A stretch of 64,000 nt of DNA from Prolixibacteraceae bacterium (lineage in GTDB: Bacteria; Bacteroidota; Bacteroidia; Bacteroidales; Prolixibacteraceae), in NCBI GenBank assembly GCA_025355875.1, contig JANXYV010000126.1, positions 83,598 through 147,597 of the forward strand, written 5' to 3'. Made by a program: the position numbers and the translations under genes. The notes under the pieces are model-generated. The model did not search any database, was not told the origin of the DNA, and worked only from the letters and a program-made list of their open reading frames with translations. Each line of letters begins with the position of its first letter. Within the stretch, counting starts at the first letter, position 1. Positions 26,419-34,464 of the stretch are shown one piece after another.

Positions 26419-27395
26419 GGCTCAGCAATTAGATGTTTAGAGGTCATTAGATAAATACATACATTTGTACCCAATAAAATCAAGGAATACATGAATTTAT
26501 TTAAAGGACAAAACCTGATAGAGTTTGCTGAACGCTTTAATTCGGAGGAAAGTTGTTTGGAATATCTGGCATATACAAAATGGACAGAGGGGTTCAAATG
26601 TTTAAAATGTGGCCATACAGCGAGCCAGAAAAGGAAAAACCATTCAAGGACATGTAATAAGTGCAGTCATACTGAGTCTGCAACGGCCAATACCTTGTTC
26701 CACAAAGTAAAGTTTGGGGTACGCAAAGCGTTCTTTATATGCTTTGAGATGTCGACTACCACCAAAAGCCTATCGGCAAGTTATGTATCAGAACGATTTG
26801 GGGTTACCGAAAATACCGCCAGATTATTTATGCATAAAGTCCGGGAGGCTATGAAATCAAGTGCCCGGCAGCCCATGACAGGAAAAGTACATGTAGATGA
26901 ATTTGTTATAGGAGGTAAGGAGAAGGGAAAAGTTGGCCGTAGTTATGAGAGCAATAAAAAGAAGGTTGTGTGTGCCGTAGAACTTACAGACCAAGGGAAA
27001 GTCAAACGGATGTATTCTATGAAGATCGATAACTATTCGTCAAAAGAGTTGAAAAAGCTTTTCGTAAAGCATATATCCAAAGAAGCAGAGGTAACCACTG
27101 ATTTGTGGAAAGGCTACCTACCATTGACCAAAGATTATAACATTACCCAGATTGAAAGCGATAACGGTTTAAACTTCAAAGCCCTTCATACCATGATCCA
27201 TCAAGTAAAATCATGGATCAGGACAACATATTCATGGGTGAGCGAATCCAATATTAACCGTTACCTTGATGAGTTTTGTTACCGGATTAACCGATCTCTG
27301 ATGAAACAGGATATTTTTAACAATCTTATCAGGAGAATGGTGGCCGCGGATAAAATTTATCAGTCCAAATTAGTATGCAGTTAAATGATGAGCTC
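26419..27395 (+). mobile_element. IS1595-family insertion sequence, probable ends
   Basis: Imperfect terminal inverted repeats: 26419-26432 (GGCTCAGCAATTAG) and 27382-27395 (right end, complement AGCTCATCATTTAA), matching at GCTCA-CA-TTA. Length would be about 0.98 kb around a single transposase gene. No clear 8-bp target duplication was found, so the ends are tentative. Confidence 0.6.
26491..27384 (+). CDS. IS1595-family (ISXO2-like) transposase
   Basis: A 297-residue transposase. The N-terminal zinc ribbon has CLKCGH (C36/C39 region) and CNKCSH. A helix-turn-helix-like region follows (SASYVSERFGVTENTARLFM), then the ISXO2 domain with GKVHVDEFVIGGKEKGK (first catalytic Asp), TTDLWKGYLPL (second Asp) and a C-terminal WIRTTYSWVSESNINRYLDE with FCYRINR typical of the family. 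The gene is intact with a start at 26491 and an intrinsic terminator 25 bp after the stop. Confidence 0.93.
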   Translation: MNLFKGQNLIEFAERFNSEESCLEYLAYTKWTEGFKCLKCGHTASQKRKNHSRTCNKCSHTESATANTLFHKVKFGVRKAFFICFEMSTTTKSLSASYVSERFGVTENTARLFMHKVREAMKSSARQPMTGKVHVDEFVIGGKEKGKVGRSYESNKKKVVCAVELTDQGKVKRMYSMKIDNYSSKELKKLFVKHISKEAEVTTDLWKGYLPLTKDYNITQIESDNGLNFKALHTMIHQVKSWIRTTYSWVSESNINRYLDEFCYRINRSLMKQDIFNNLIRRMVAADKIYQSKLVCS

Positions 27396-27409
27396 TATAG
27401 ATGTTAATC

Positions 27410-27449
27410 AAAGACGGGAAGAATTTTAAAAGGTTTTTCCTGTCTTTTT
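27410..27449 (+). terminator. intrinsic terminator after IS1595 transposase
   Basis: AAAGACGGGAA (27410-27420) pairs with TTCCTGTCTTT (27437-27447, one G-T pair) followed by T-run to 27449. Confidence 0.7.
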
Positions 27450-27465
27450 GATTGAAAAGAAAGTA

Positions 27466-27599
27466 GAAAGAGGGGAGGGAATCTTATGAAAGAGGGGAAT
27501 GCGAGATGTGTTTTTGTTCCACAAAAACCTTGACAAAGCTGTCCTACGGAGCATTCCCCTCATTCCTTAAAAGGTTGGCGATAATGATTCCCCTCTTTC
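27466..27599. repeat. repeat-rich segment before mobC, candidate oriT
   Basis: The motif GAAAGAGGGGA is present in two direct copies (27466-27476, 27488-27498) and two inverted copies: 27551-27561 is an 11-bp perfect complement of 27492-27502, and 27587-27599 is a 13-bp perfect complement of 27488-27500. Between them is a perfect 8-bp hairpin GTTTTTGT/ACAAAAAC (27510-27528, loop TCC). Inverted and iterated repeats directly upstream of a MobC-type gene are the usual layout of a mobilisation origin; no nic site was identified. Confidence 0.5.
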
Positions 27600-27647
27600 A
27601 AAAAGCAAACTCAAAGTTGAAATCCAGTTAATACAGAAAGCAACCAA

Positions 27648-28028
27648 ATGAGGCCTCCAACCCCGAAAGAAAAAAAGCTTGGTGAAGGAATCCGGATTCG
27701 TCTGACCAAAAGGGAAAAGGAACAACTAACTGAGAGGTGCCAGAAAGAGGGTTATTTGAACTTGAGTGATTTTGGCCGGGCTAAACTTTTAAGAAAACGG
27801 GAAATAAGGAGAATCGAAGCCAGCAAGGAATTTTCGGAATTAATGGGCCAGATGGATTTTGAACTCAACAAAATCGGTGTTAACCTGAACCAGATTGCCA
27901 AAAAACTGAATACTTATTTAGGAAATCAACTCGATCTTGAGGATAAGCGAACCCTGTATAACTCTTTTGAAGTCCTTAAAAAGTGCTTCTCACTTCTTGA
28001 AAAGTACACGAATCATATTCCATCATGA
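27648..28028 (+). CDS. MobC-like mobilisation accessory protein
   Basis: A 126-residue ribbon-helix-helix-type relaxosome protein. The N-terminus RIRLTKREKEQLTERCQKEG is the typical DNA-binding start, NLSDFGRAKLLRKR follows, and the C-terminal part FELNKIGVNLNQIAKKLNTY is the signature of plasmid and transposon MobC proteins. In intact elements it binds oriT and assists a relaxase encoded directly downstream. Here no relaxase follows: a 24-codon frame overlaps its stop by 4 bp, and then the HTCS gene begins. It is therefore an orphan remnant of a mobilisable element. Confidence 0.82.
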   Translation: MRPPTPKEKKLGEGIRIRLTKREKEQLTERCQKEGYLNLSDFGRAKLLRKREIRRIEASKEFSELMGQMDFELNKIGVNLNQIAKKLNTYLGNQLDLEDKRTLYNSFEVLKKCFSLLEKYTNHIPS

Positions 28029-28099
28029 GCAAAAAAAGCAAAAAAATGGTTATAACATTCATCAGGAATCAAGTATCGATATTGCTTTTTCTAAAATGA
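28025..28099 (+). pseudogene. 24-codon remnant overlapping the mobC stop
   Basis: The ATGA overlap with mobC is the arrangement expected for a coupled second mobilisation gene. The reading frame (MSKKSKKMVITFIRNQVSIL...) ends after 24 codons, and nothing relaxase-like continues in any frame. It may be the very start of a deleted downstream gene or chance. Confidence 0.25.
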
Positions 28100-28242
28100 T
28101 CGGAAAGCTAATTAAGTTTAAGCCACTTTCTATTATAGTCATTTAATCAGGTTTATAAAATATCAGAAATAGAATCTTATTTTTGATTTTTCATAGATTA
28201 CAAATTCAAATTTCGAAACTTACACCTAAACCTTGTTTAGAT

Positions 28243-31200
28243 ATGATTAAATTGATTGCTTTAATTTTATCTATTTTATCCAGTTTTTATTGCTTTTCTC
28301 AAGATAATCTGAAATTCAGACATCTTAGCGTTAAGGATGGCTTATCGAACAACAACGTGTTTTGTTCGTTGCAGGATAAACATGGATTTATCTGGTTTGG
28401 AACAGCAAGCGGTTTGAATCGTTTCGACGGATATTCTTTTAAAGTGTTTAAGCATATCGAGAATGATTCAAGCTCTCTGTCGGATAACCGGATACAAGTG
28501 ATGCAGGAAGATTTGGATGGCCGACTCTGGATAGGGACAAGTAATGGACTGAATTGTTTTGATCCAATTACCGAGCGATTTCAGCATTTTTTTACATCAT
28601 ATTTAGACAGCAACAGCTTGTCAGACAACAGGATAACCGCACTTCACTTTTCAAGTGATCGTATTTTATGGGTAGGAACTGAAAACGGCCTGAATCGATT
28701 TGATGCGAGAACATCTAAAAATATCCGATTCGTTTCGAATCTGAAAACTCAAACCACACAGCCTAATAAACAGATCACATCGATTACCGAGGACAATTCG
28801 GGGAACATATGGTCTGGAATGTGGTGGGGAGGGCTAAAACGAATTCAACATAGAACCTTAACAATAGATGATTTTTTTGAGAATAGTAACCAGCAAAATG
28901 GATTTTCTAACAACAATGTCTTACAGGTTTTTCCAGCTCAACCGGGTTTTCTGTGGATTTTTTATTACAACAGCAATTTTCGGAAATTTAATCTGAAAAC
29001 ATTTCAGTTTAGTAATGTGGATGGCTTGACCAATGGAATTTCAGGAGGTGTTATGGCTCAAGTTAAACCTGGAATAATTTGGTTTAGCAAATCTGCCGGA
29101 GAACTTGTAATTTACAATACAATAAATAAGGATGTTCGCTTTTTAAAGAATGTTTTCAACGATCCAACTTCGGTTTCTTCCGGCTCAGTTCGATCAATCT
29201 TTTGCGATAAAAGTGGAATTGTTTGGGTATGTACCGACAAAGATGTAAGCTATTACGATCCGAACAGCCAGAAATTCGCACCTTACTACCATGACCTAAA
29301 TCTGGCTCAACGCGATTATTGCCGGTCTTTTTTTCAGGATAAATCAAAAAAACTCTGGATCGATGTTTTTGGTGTCGGCTTGGTCAGGTACGATCCTATA
29401 ACAGGTAAAAGCCAAAAAATTAACTATGATCCATCGGATTCTGGCTCACTTGGCAGCCGAACCATACATGGTATTTCTGAAACAAAATCAGGTGAGATCT
29501 GGGTTGCTACTGACAATGGTATTAGTATTGTTGATCCAGTGAGCTTTAGGGTCGTCCGGAAAATGTTTTACATTAGTGATCATTCGGCAGCGCTTCTAAA
29601 TACTGTTAATGCCAATGTTACCTGCAATCAGAGCCACTTTTTCTGGATTTCGACTGGCGACAGTTTGCGTATTTTTGATGTGTTCAACCAAAAACAATGG
29701 CAATTTTCGACGAAGGATCAGGGGGCCTTAAATCAAACAAATACGACATGTGTTATTGCAGACCGGAGCGGCGATTTGTGGATCGGCTCGGAGTCTTTCG
29801 GGCTCTACCGGTTTCAGCCTTCAACCGGAAAACTGAGTAGTTTTGTATCAAAAGCAGGAGATTCAACGTCTATAAGCAGCAATACCATTCATGATATTTT
29901 TCAGGATCGCAACGGTTTTTTATGGCTGGCCACACCAAATGGATTGAATCGTTTCGACCTTAAGCTGAATCGGGCAGTCAGGTATGGAATTAAGCAGGGG
30001 CTTTCGGCCAATGAGTGCTATGCGGTAAAAGAGGATTCAAAAGGACGTCTCTGGATATTGAATTCGCTGGGACTTGACCGTTTTGATCAATCAACCGGAA
30101 GAATAGTAAAATATACCGAACTCGATGGTATTGCCCTAAATTCTCAGGGCTTCTACCTGACAGATGATAACCAGCTTGTTGGTGGTAATCCTGAGAAAGG
30201 ATTCTATCTGTTTTCTCCCGACTCAATTACAGAAACCAAGCAGGTTCTTCCACTTTATTTGACCGATTTCCAAATCTTTAACGAATCTGTTCAAATTGCT
30301 TCCGAAAAAATAAAGTCTCCACTGAACGAAAGCATATTATTTGCAAGAGAAATAACGCTCAATCATAAACAATCGGTTATTTCACTGGAATTTGCCATGC
30401 CTGATTTTACTTCGCCCCAAAAGAATATTTACGAATACACCCTCGAAGGATTTGACAATCGGTGGTTTCGGACCGATGGAAGCCGCAGGCAAATCACTTA
30501 TACGAATTTAAATTCCGGAGACTATACGTTTAGGGTGAAATCGGCAAACAGCGATGGATTTTGGAATCCTAACGAAACAAGTTTAAGATTACGTATATTA
30601 CCTCCCTGGTGGAAGACCTGGTGGGCTTACACTTTTTATACACTTACAATTGCAATAATTCTTTTGTTGATCCGGAAATACCTGCTCGACAAGGAGCGCC
30701 TACAGCACATCATCGCCATACAGAATATTGAAGCCTCCAAAAATAAAGAACTGTCCCGGTTGAAACAGCAGTTTTTTACCAATATTTCACATGAATATAG
30801 AACGCCTTTAACAATGATTTCGGGACCGGTTGATAATCTGATTCGAAATATCGGACAGTTCGACCGAAGTAAAATATCCGAACTTTTGCTGCTGGTTCAA
30901 CGCAATGCCAATCGTTTGCTGCAATTAACCAATCAGTTGCTCGATGTCAGAAAGCTGGAAACGGGGCACATGAAACCTGAATTTTCATCGGGCGACTTTC
31001 CGGATTTTATTCTGAAAATCGCTTCCGGATTTCAATCACTGGCTGAGAAAATCAACATCAATTTTCAGGTAGTTATTCAGCCTTCCTCCGGAAATGACTA
31101 TCTGCAGTGGTTCGATGCGGACAAAACGGAGAAAATCATTTCAAATATTTTATCGAATGCTTTCAAGTTTACTCCCGAAAGCGGAAAAATCACACTTACA

Positions 31201-32385
31201 GTTCGGAATGAAACTAAAGACACAGAACTTTCCGGAGAAGAACGGCTGTACTGGACGATTTCTGTTGAAGATTCAGGAATTGGAATTCCCGAAGATGAGC
31301 TTAACAAGGTTTTCGATCGTTTTTATCAGATTGAGAACACGCACAGGCGAACAGCCGAAGGTACCGGAATTGGACTGGCACTGACCAAAGAAATCGTTGG
31401 TTTACTCAACGGAACCATTCAGGTTGAAAGCGAATTGGGGAAGGGAAGTAAATTTACGGTTCGCTTGTTGATTGACAATCTGAAAGGATCGGAAAATTCC
31501 GAATCTGAAGTACGGATTCCTGATCCTATCCCGGAAAATCAGCCGCAGATATCGCTTGTTTCGGCAACAGATTCATCCGGAAACATGCAGGTTGATGAAG
31601 ATTTTCCACTCGTATTGCTGGTCGAGGATAATGCCGATATGAGGCAATATGTCTCCGGAATACTAAACGGTAAATACCGTATTCATGAAGCGGAGAACGG
31701 CTTGCAGGGATTTGAAATGGCCGTTCAGGATATTCCTGATTTAATCATCAGCGATGTGATGATGCCTGAGCTGGACGGGTTCGAATTAAGCTTCAGGTTT
31801 AAAAATGATGAGCGGACATGTCATATCCCGATCATTTTACTGACATCGCTCGCTTCTTCCGAAAATCTGATCAAAGGATTGGAAAATGAAGCGGACGAAT
31901 ATATCACCAAACCTTTCGACGACCGTGTTTTGCTGCTGACCGTCAAAAACCTGATTGCTTCGCGGATTAAGCTGAAAAAAATGTATTCAGCATTGCTCGA
32001 AAATCCGGTTCAGCAGGCTTATTCCGAAGAAATAGAAACTTTTGAATCCGGTTTCTCAGCTTCAGAGCGAAAATTTATCGACAAGCTGATGTCGATAATG
32101 GAGCGCAATCTGGCTGATCCTGATTTTGATGTACAGGTGTTCGCATCCGAAATCGGAATGGAATCCTCCGTCTTTCATCGTAAGCTGAAAGCCGTAATTA
32201 ATCAGCCGCCCGGCGACTTCATCCGTTCAACCCGATTGAAACGGGCATCGCAACTCCTGACCGATAAAAGCATTTCCATTTCAGAAGTTGCTCATCTCAC
32301 TGGATTCGGCAATAACACCAACTACTTCAGCACAGCTTTCCGCAAGCATTTCGGGATATCGCCAAAAGCCTATCAAAATTCCTGA
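28243..32385 (+). CDS. hybrid two-component system regulator (HTCS)
   Basis: A 1380-residue one-piece sensor and regulator. In order: signal peptide (LIALILSILSSFYCFSQ), about 14 periplasmic Reg_prop propeller repeats (GLSNNNVFCSLQDKHGFIWF, NGLNRFD and similar), a Y_Y_Y domain (about 735-795), one membrane helix (about 800-822), HisKA with ISHEYRTPLT (His near 848), HATPase_c (NILSNAFKFTPE, DSGIGIPEDE, GTGIGLAL), a receiver domain (Asp near 1170 in ISDVMMPELDG), and an AraC-type HTH at the C-terminus. HTCS proteins usually sense an oligosaccharide and activate the adjacent degradation genes. The ATG at 28243 fits the signal peptide better than the TTG 60 bases upstream. A TATTTTTG element is at 28178-28185. 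Confidence 0.95.
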   Translation: MIKLIALILSILSSFYCFSQDNLKFRHLSVKDGLSNNNVFCSLQDKHGFIWFGTASGLNRFDGYSFKVFKHIENDSSSLSDNRIQVMQEDLDGRLWIGTSNGLNCFDPITERFQHFFTSYLDSNSLSDNRITALHFSSDRILWVGTENGLNRFDARTSKNIRFVSNLKTQTTQPNKQITSITEDNSGNIWSGMWWGGLKRIQHRTLTIDDFFENSNQQNGFSNNNVLQVFPAQPGFLWIFYYNSNFRKFNLKTFQFSNVDGLTNGISGGVMAQVKPGIIWFSKSAGELVIYNTINKDVRFLKNVFNDPTSVSSGSVRSIFCDKSGIVWVCTDKDVSYYDPNSQKFAPYYHDLNLAQRDYCRSFFQDKSKKLWIDVFGVGLVRYDPITGKSQKINYDPSDSGSLGSRTIHGISETKSGEIWVATDNGISIVDPVSFRVVRKMFYISDHSAALLNTVNANVTCNQSHFFWISTGDSLRIFDVFNQKQWQFSTKDQGALNQTNTTCVIADRSGDLWIGSESFGLYRFQPSTGKLSSFVSKAGDSTSISSNTIHDIFQDRNGFLWLATPNGLNRFDLKLNRAVRYGIKQGLSANECYAVKEDSKGRLWILNSLGLDRFDQSTGRIVKYTELDGIALNSQGFYLTDDNQLVGGNPEKGFYLFSPDSITETKQVLPLYLTDFQIFNESVQIASEKIKSPLNESILFAREITLNHKQSVISLEFAMPDFTSPQKNIYEYTLEGFDNRWFRTDGSRRQITYTNLNSGDYTFRVKSANSDGFWNPNETSLRLRILPPWWKTWWAYTFYTLTIAIILLLIRKYLLDKERLQHIIAIQNIEASKNKELSRLKQQFFTNISHEYRTPLTMISGPVDNLIRNIGQFDRSKISELLLLVQRNANRLLQLTNQLLDVRKLETGHMKPEFSSGDFPDFILKIASGFQSLAEKININFQVVIQPSSGNDYLQWFDADKTEKIISNILSNAFKFTPESGKITLTVRNETKDTELSGEERLYWTISVEDSGIGIPEDELNKVFDRFYQIENTHRRTAEGTGIGLALTKEIVGLLNGTIQVESELGKGSKFTVRLLIDNLKGSENSESEVRIPDPIPENQPQISLVSATDSSGNMQVDEDFPLVLLVEDNADMRQYVSGILNGKYRIHEAENGLQGFEMAVQDIPDLIISDVMMPELDGFELSFRFKNDERTCHIPIILLTSLASSENLIKGLENEADEYITKPFDDRVLLLTVKNLIASRIKLKKMYSALLENPVQQAYSEEIETFESGFSASERKFIDKLMSIMERNLADPDFDVQVFASEIGMESSVFHRKLKAVINQPPGDFIRSTRLKRASQLLTDKSISISEVAHLTGFGNNTNYFSTAFRKHFGISPKAYQNS

Positions 32386-32481
32386 ACGGAATAACACTTC
32401 CGAAATTGCAAGAAAATCGAAGTTTATAACAAGAATTTCAAATCTGAATTTTCTGTCCAATACCGTAATTCGCAACAACGA

Positions 32482-32589
32482 ATGAACAGAATCCGCATGT
32501 CAAAAAGAATACTAACTAAGGCTGAACTGAGAGATTTCCTCATCATTTTGATCATTTCTTTACTCATCCTTTTACCTTTTATCATATAG
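32482..32589 (+). CDS. possible 35-residue single-membrane-span peptide
   Basis: Reads MNRIRMSKRILTKAELRDFL followed by fifteen almost purely hydrophobic residues (IILIISLLILLPFII) and a stop. The basic N-terminus plus one hydrophobic helix is typical of a small inner-membrane protein. It ends 19 bp before the Gfo/Idh/MocA gene and starts 96 bp after the HTCS stop. A chance frame is possible. Confidence 0.35.
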   Translation: MNRIRMSKRILTKAELRDFLIILIISLLILLPFII

Positions 32590-32608
32590 AACTAAATCCA
32601 TTCAACAC

Positions 32609-33976
32609 ATGAAACGAAGAGATTTTTTTACCGCCTCGGCTCTTGGCGGAGCCGCATTAACACTTGGAGTTACCCCATTGGCAGGTTCTTTAGCTAGTTG
32701 TTCCGGCGAAAAAGAAACCAAAAAAAGTTCGGCAGCCGAATTGGGCATGTTTTCATTTTCTGAAAAAGCCACCGATGGGCAACCCTTGCGCGCGGCATTG
32801 ATTGGCTGCGGTGGACGTGGCTCGGGAGCAGCAACCCAATTCTTGTTGGCCGGACCAAATTTGTCGATAATCGCCTTGGCTGATGTATTTCAAGACCGAC
32901 TGGATGGCTGCCGACAAATGCTTAAGGAAAAAAGCAACAACGAAGTGCCCGAATCCAACTGCTTCCTGGGTTTCGACGGCTACAAAAAAGTGCTGGCCAT
33001 GCCCGAAGTTGATGTGGTGCTCATTTGCACACCGGCCTATTTCCATCCTTACATTTGCAAAGAGGCAGTGGAAGCTGGCAAACATGTGTTTGTGGAAAAG
33101 CCTGCGGGAGTTGATCCGGTTGGCGTTCGTACTTTAATTGCAGCAGGTAAAATGGCCAAGGCTGCCGGATTGACCATTGTAACCGGAAATCAGCGCCGCC
33201 ACAGCCGCGACTACTGGGAAGCCTATGTTCAGATGAAAAACGGTTTGATTGGTGATGTGATTGCTGTTGAGGCGCATTTCAACACCGGACCGGGCTGGGT
33301 AGCCAAACGGAAACCTGAATGGAGCGACATGGAATACACCATTCGCAACCAATCAAACATCAAGTGGTTGTGCGGCGACCATGTATTGGATATTGGAATG
33401 CACAACATCGATGCGGTTTCGTGGTTCTCGGGCATGAACCCCATGACTGCCGAAGGTTTTGGCGGTTGTGCGCGCCGGCAGATGGGCGACATTTTCGATT
33501 TTTTTTGTGGAACTTACGTGTTTGATAATGGCAAAAGCATGTTGGCAACTACCCGCCAAATGGGTGGATGCGAAATAAATGTGGGTGAACGGATTTTGGG
33601 AACAAAAGGCATTATTTACCTCAACGACCAGAAAGATATCCGCATAGAAGACTACGAGGGAAAAATTCTCTGGGCCTATGACTATGAGAAAAATCCCATG
33701 AAAAACCCTTACGAACAGGAGCACATTCATTTGGTTGAATCTATTAGGCTTAACAAGAAAATCAATCAGGCGCTCGATTTGGCCAATTCAACGCTGGTCG
33801 CCATCATGGGGCGCGAAGCTGCCTATACGGGAAAACTGATGAAATGGGACGAAATGATGTCGTCGGATTTACGCTACGGACCTGAAGAAACCGATATTTC
33901 GAAACTGGTGATGGGCCCAACTCCGTTTTATCGCGAAGGCGATGTGCCAAGGCCTGGTAAGGATGCCAAAATTTAA
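32609..33976 (+). CDS. Gfo/Idh/MocA-family oxidoreductase, Tat-exported lipoprotein
   Basis: A 455-residue NAD(P)-dependent sugar oxidoreductase-like protein. The N-terminus KRRDFFTASALGG is a twin-arginine signal, followed by a lipobox ending at LASC, so it is exported folded with cofactor and anchored. The Rossmann half has AALIGCGGRGSG (nucleotide loop) and CTPAYFHPYICKEAVEAGKHVFVEKPAG with the catalytic EKP motif. The C-terminal half carries HVLDIGMHNIDAVSWF, typical of the bacteroidal oxidoreductase subfamily. Located next to a ThuA-DUF1080 gene, it may oxidise or process glycosides via 3-keto intermediates. It leads the long plus-strand gene run downstream of the HTCS. Confidence 0.9.
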   Translation: MKRRDFFTASALGGAALTLGVTPLAGSLASCSGEKETKKSSAAELGMFSFSEKATDGQPLRAALIGCGGRGSGAATQFLLAGPNLSIIALADVFQDRLDGCRQMLKEKSNNEVPESNCFLGFDGYKKVLAMPEVDVVLICTPAYFHPYICKEAVEAGKHVFVEKPAGVDPVGVRTLIAAGKMAKAAGLTIVTGNQRRHSRDYWEAYVQMKNGLIGDVIAVEAHFNTGPGWVAKRKPEWSDMEYTIRNQSNIKWLCGDHVLDIGMHNIDAVSWFSGMNPMTAEGFGGCARRQMGDIFDFFCGTYVFDNGKSMLATTRQMGGCEINVGERILGTKGIIYLNDQKDIRIEDYEGKILWAYDYEKNPMKNPYEQEHIHLVESIRLNKKINQALDLANSTLVAIMGREAAYTGKLMKWDEMMSSDLRYGPEETDISKLVMGPTPFYREGDVPRPGKDAKI

Positions 33977-33998
33977 ATATTATAACATAAAAAGAACC

Positions 33999-34388
33999 AT
34001 GAAAAAGATAATCATCCTATCACTGTTGCTTTATTGTCAGTCATTTGCAATGGCACAAAACAAATCTACAGCAAGCGCAAGCATCAAATTAAGCGATTGT
34101 AACCTGGAAGTGCGCAGCATCGATGAACCCGGAAGCATGAATTGGTACGATGCCAAAGCCAAATGCGAATCGATGGGCGACGGCTGGCGGATGCCCACAA
34201 AACTGGAATTGGATTGCCTGTATAAAAACAAGGATAAGATAGGCGGCTTCAACCGCGATTATTATTGGTCGGGCGAGAGGGTTGGCGATTGGAACGTTTG
34301 GGTCCAGGCTTTTAACAATGGTCGCCAATTTGGGTACAGCGGAAGCAATTCGGCAAAATTACGTGTTGTTCGGTCGATCAAAAAATAG
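33999..34388 (+). CDS. secreted DUF1566-domain protein
   Basis: A 129-residue protein with a cleavable signal peptide (MKKIIILSLLLYCQSFAMAQ). The domain follows the DUF1566/Lcl C-terminal pattern: NWYDAKAKCESMGDGWRMPT, ELDCLYKNKDKIGGF, YYWSGERV, and a closing LRVVRSIK. Such domains are related to C-type-lectin-like and FGE-like folds and are thought to mediate surface binding. The ATG at 33999 is chosen because the signal peptide begins there. It is 22 bp behind the oxidoreductase gene, in the same probable operon. Confidence 0.75.
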   Translation: MKKIIILSLLLYCQSFAMAQNKSTASASIKLSDCNLEVRSIDEPGSMNWYDAKAKCESMGDGWRMPTKLELDCLYKNKDKIGGFNRDYYWSGERVGDWNVWVQAFNNGRQFGYSGSNSAKLRVVRSIKK

Positions 34389-34402
34389 GTGTCAAACATG
34401 TG

Positions 34403-34430
34403 GTAGAGACATGGCATGCCTTGTCTCCAC
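34403..34430. repeat. GAGACATGGC/GCCTTGTCTC palindromic repeat
   Basis: GAGACATGGC (34406-34415) and GCCTTGTCTC (34418-34427) form a hairpin with one mismatch and a 2-nt loop; flanking GTA/CAC extends it. The GTAGAGACATGGCATGCC form resembles an interspersed Bacteroidota palindrome. It sits in the 76-bp gap before the ThuA-DUF1080 gene and could act as an mRNA-stability element. Confidence 0.6.
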
Positions 34431-34464
34431 GTTACGAAAATCATTCAAAACAAATCAAATACCC

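Noticed and set aside
27410..27600. CRISPR-like array from the GAAAGAGGGGA repeats
   Set aside because: Copies are short, partly inverted and unevenly spaced, with no cas genes; better explained as an origin-type repeat.
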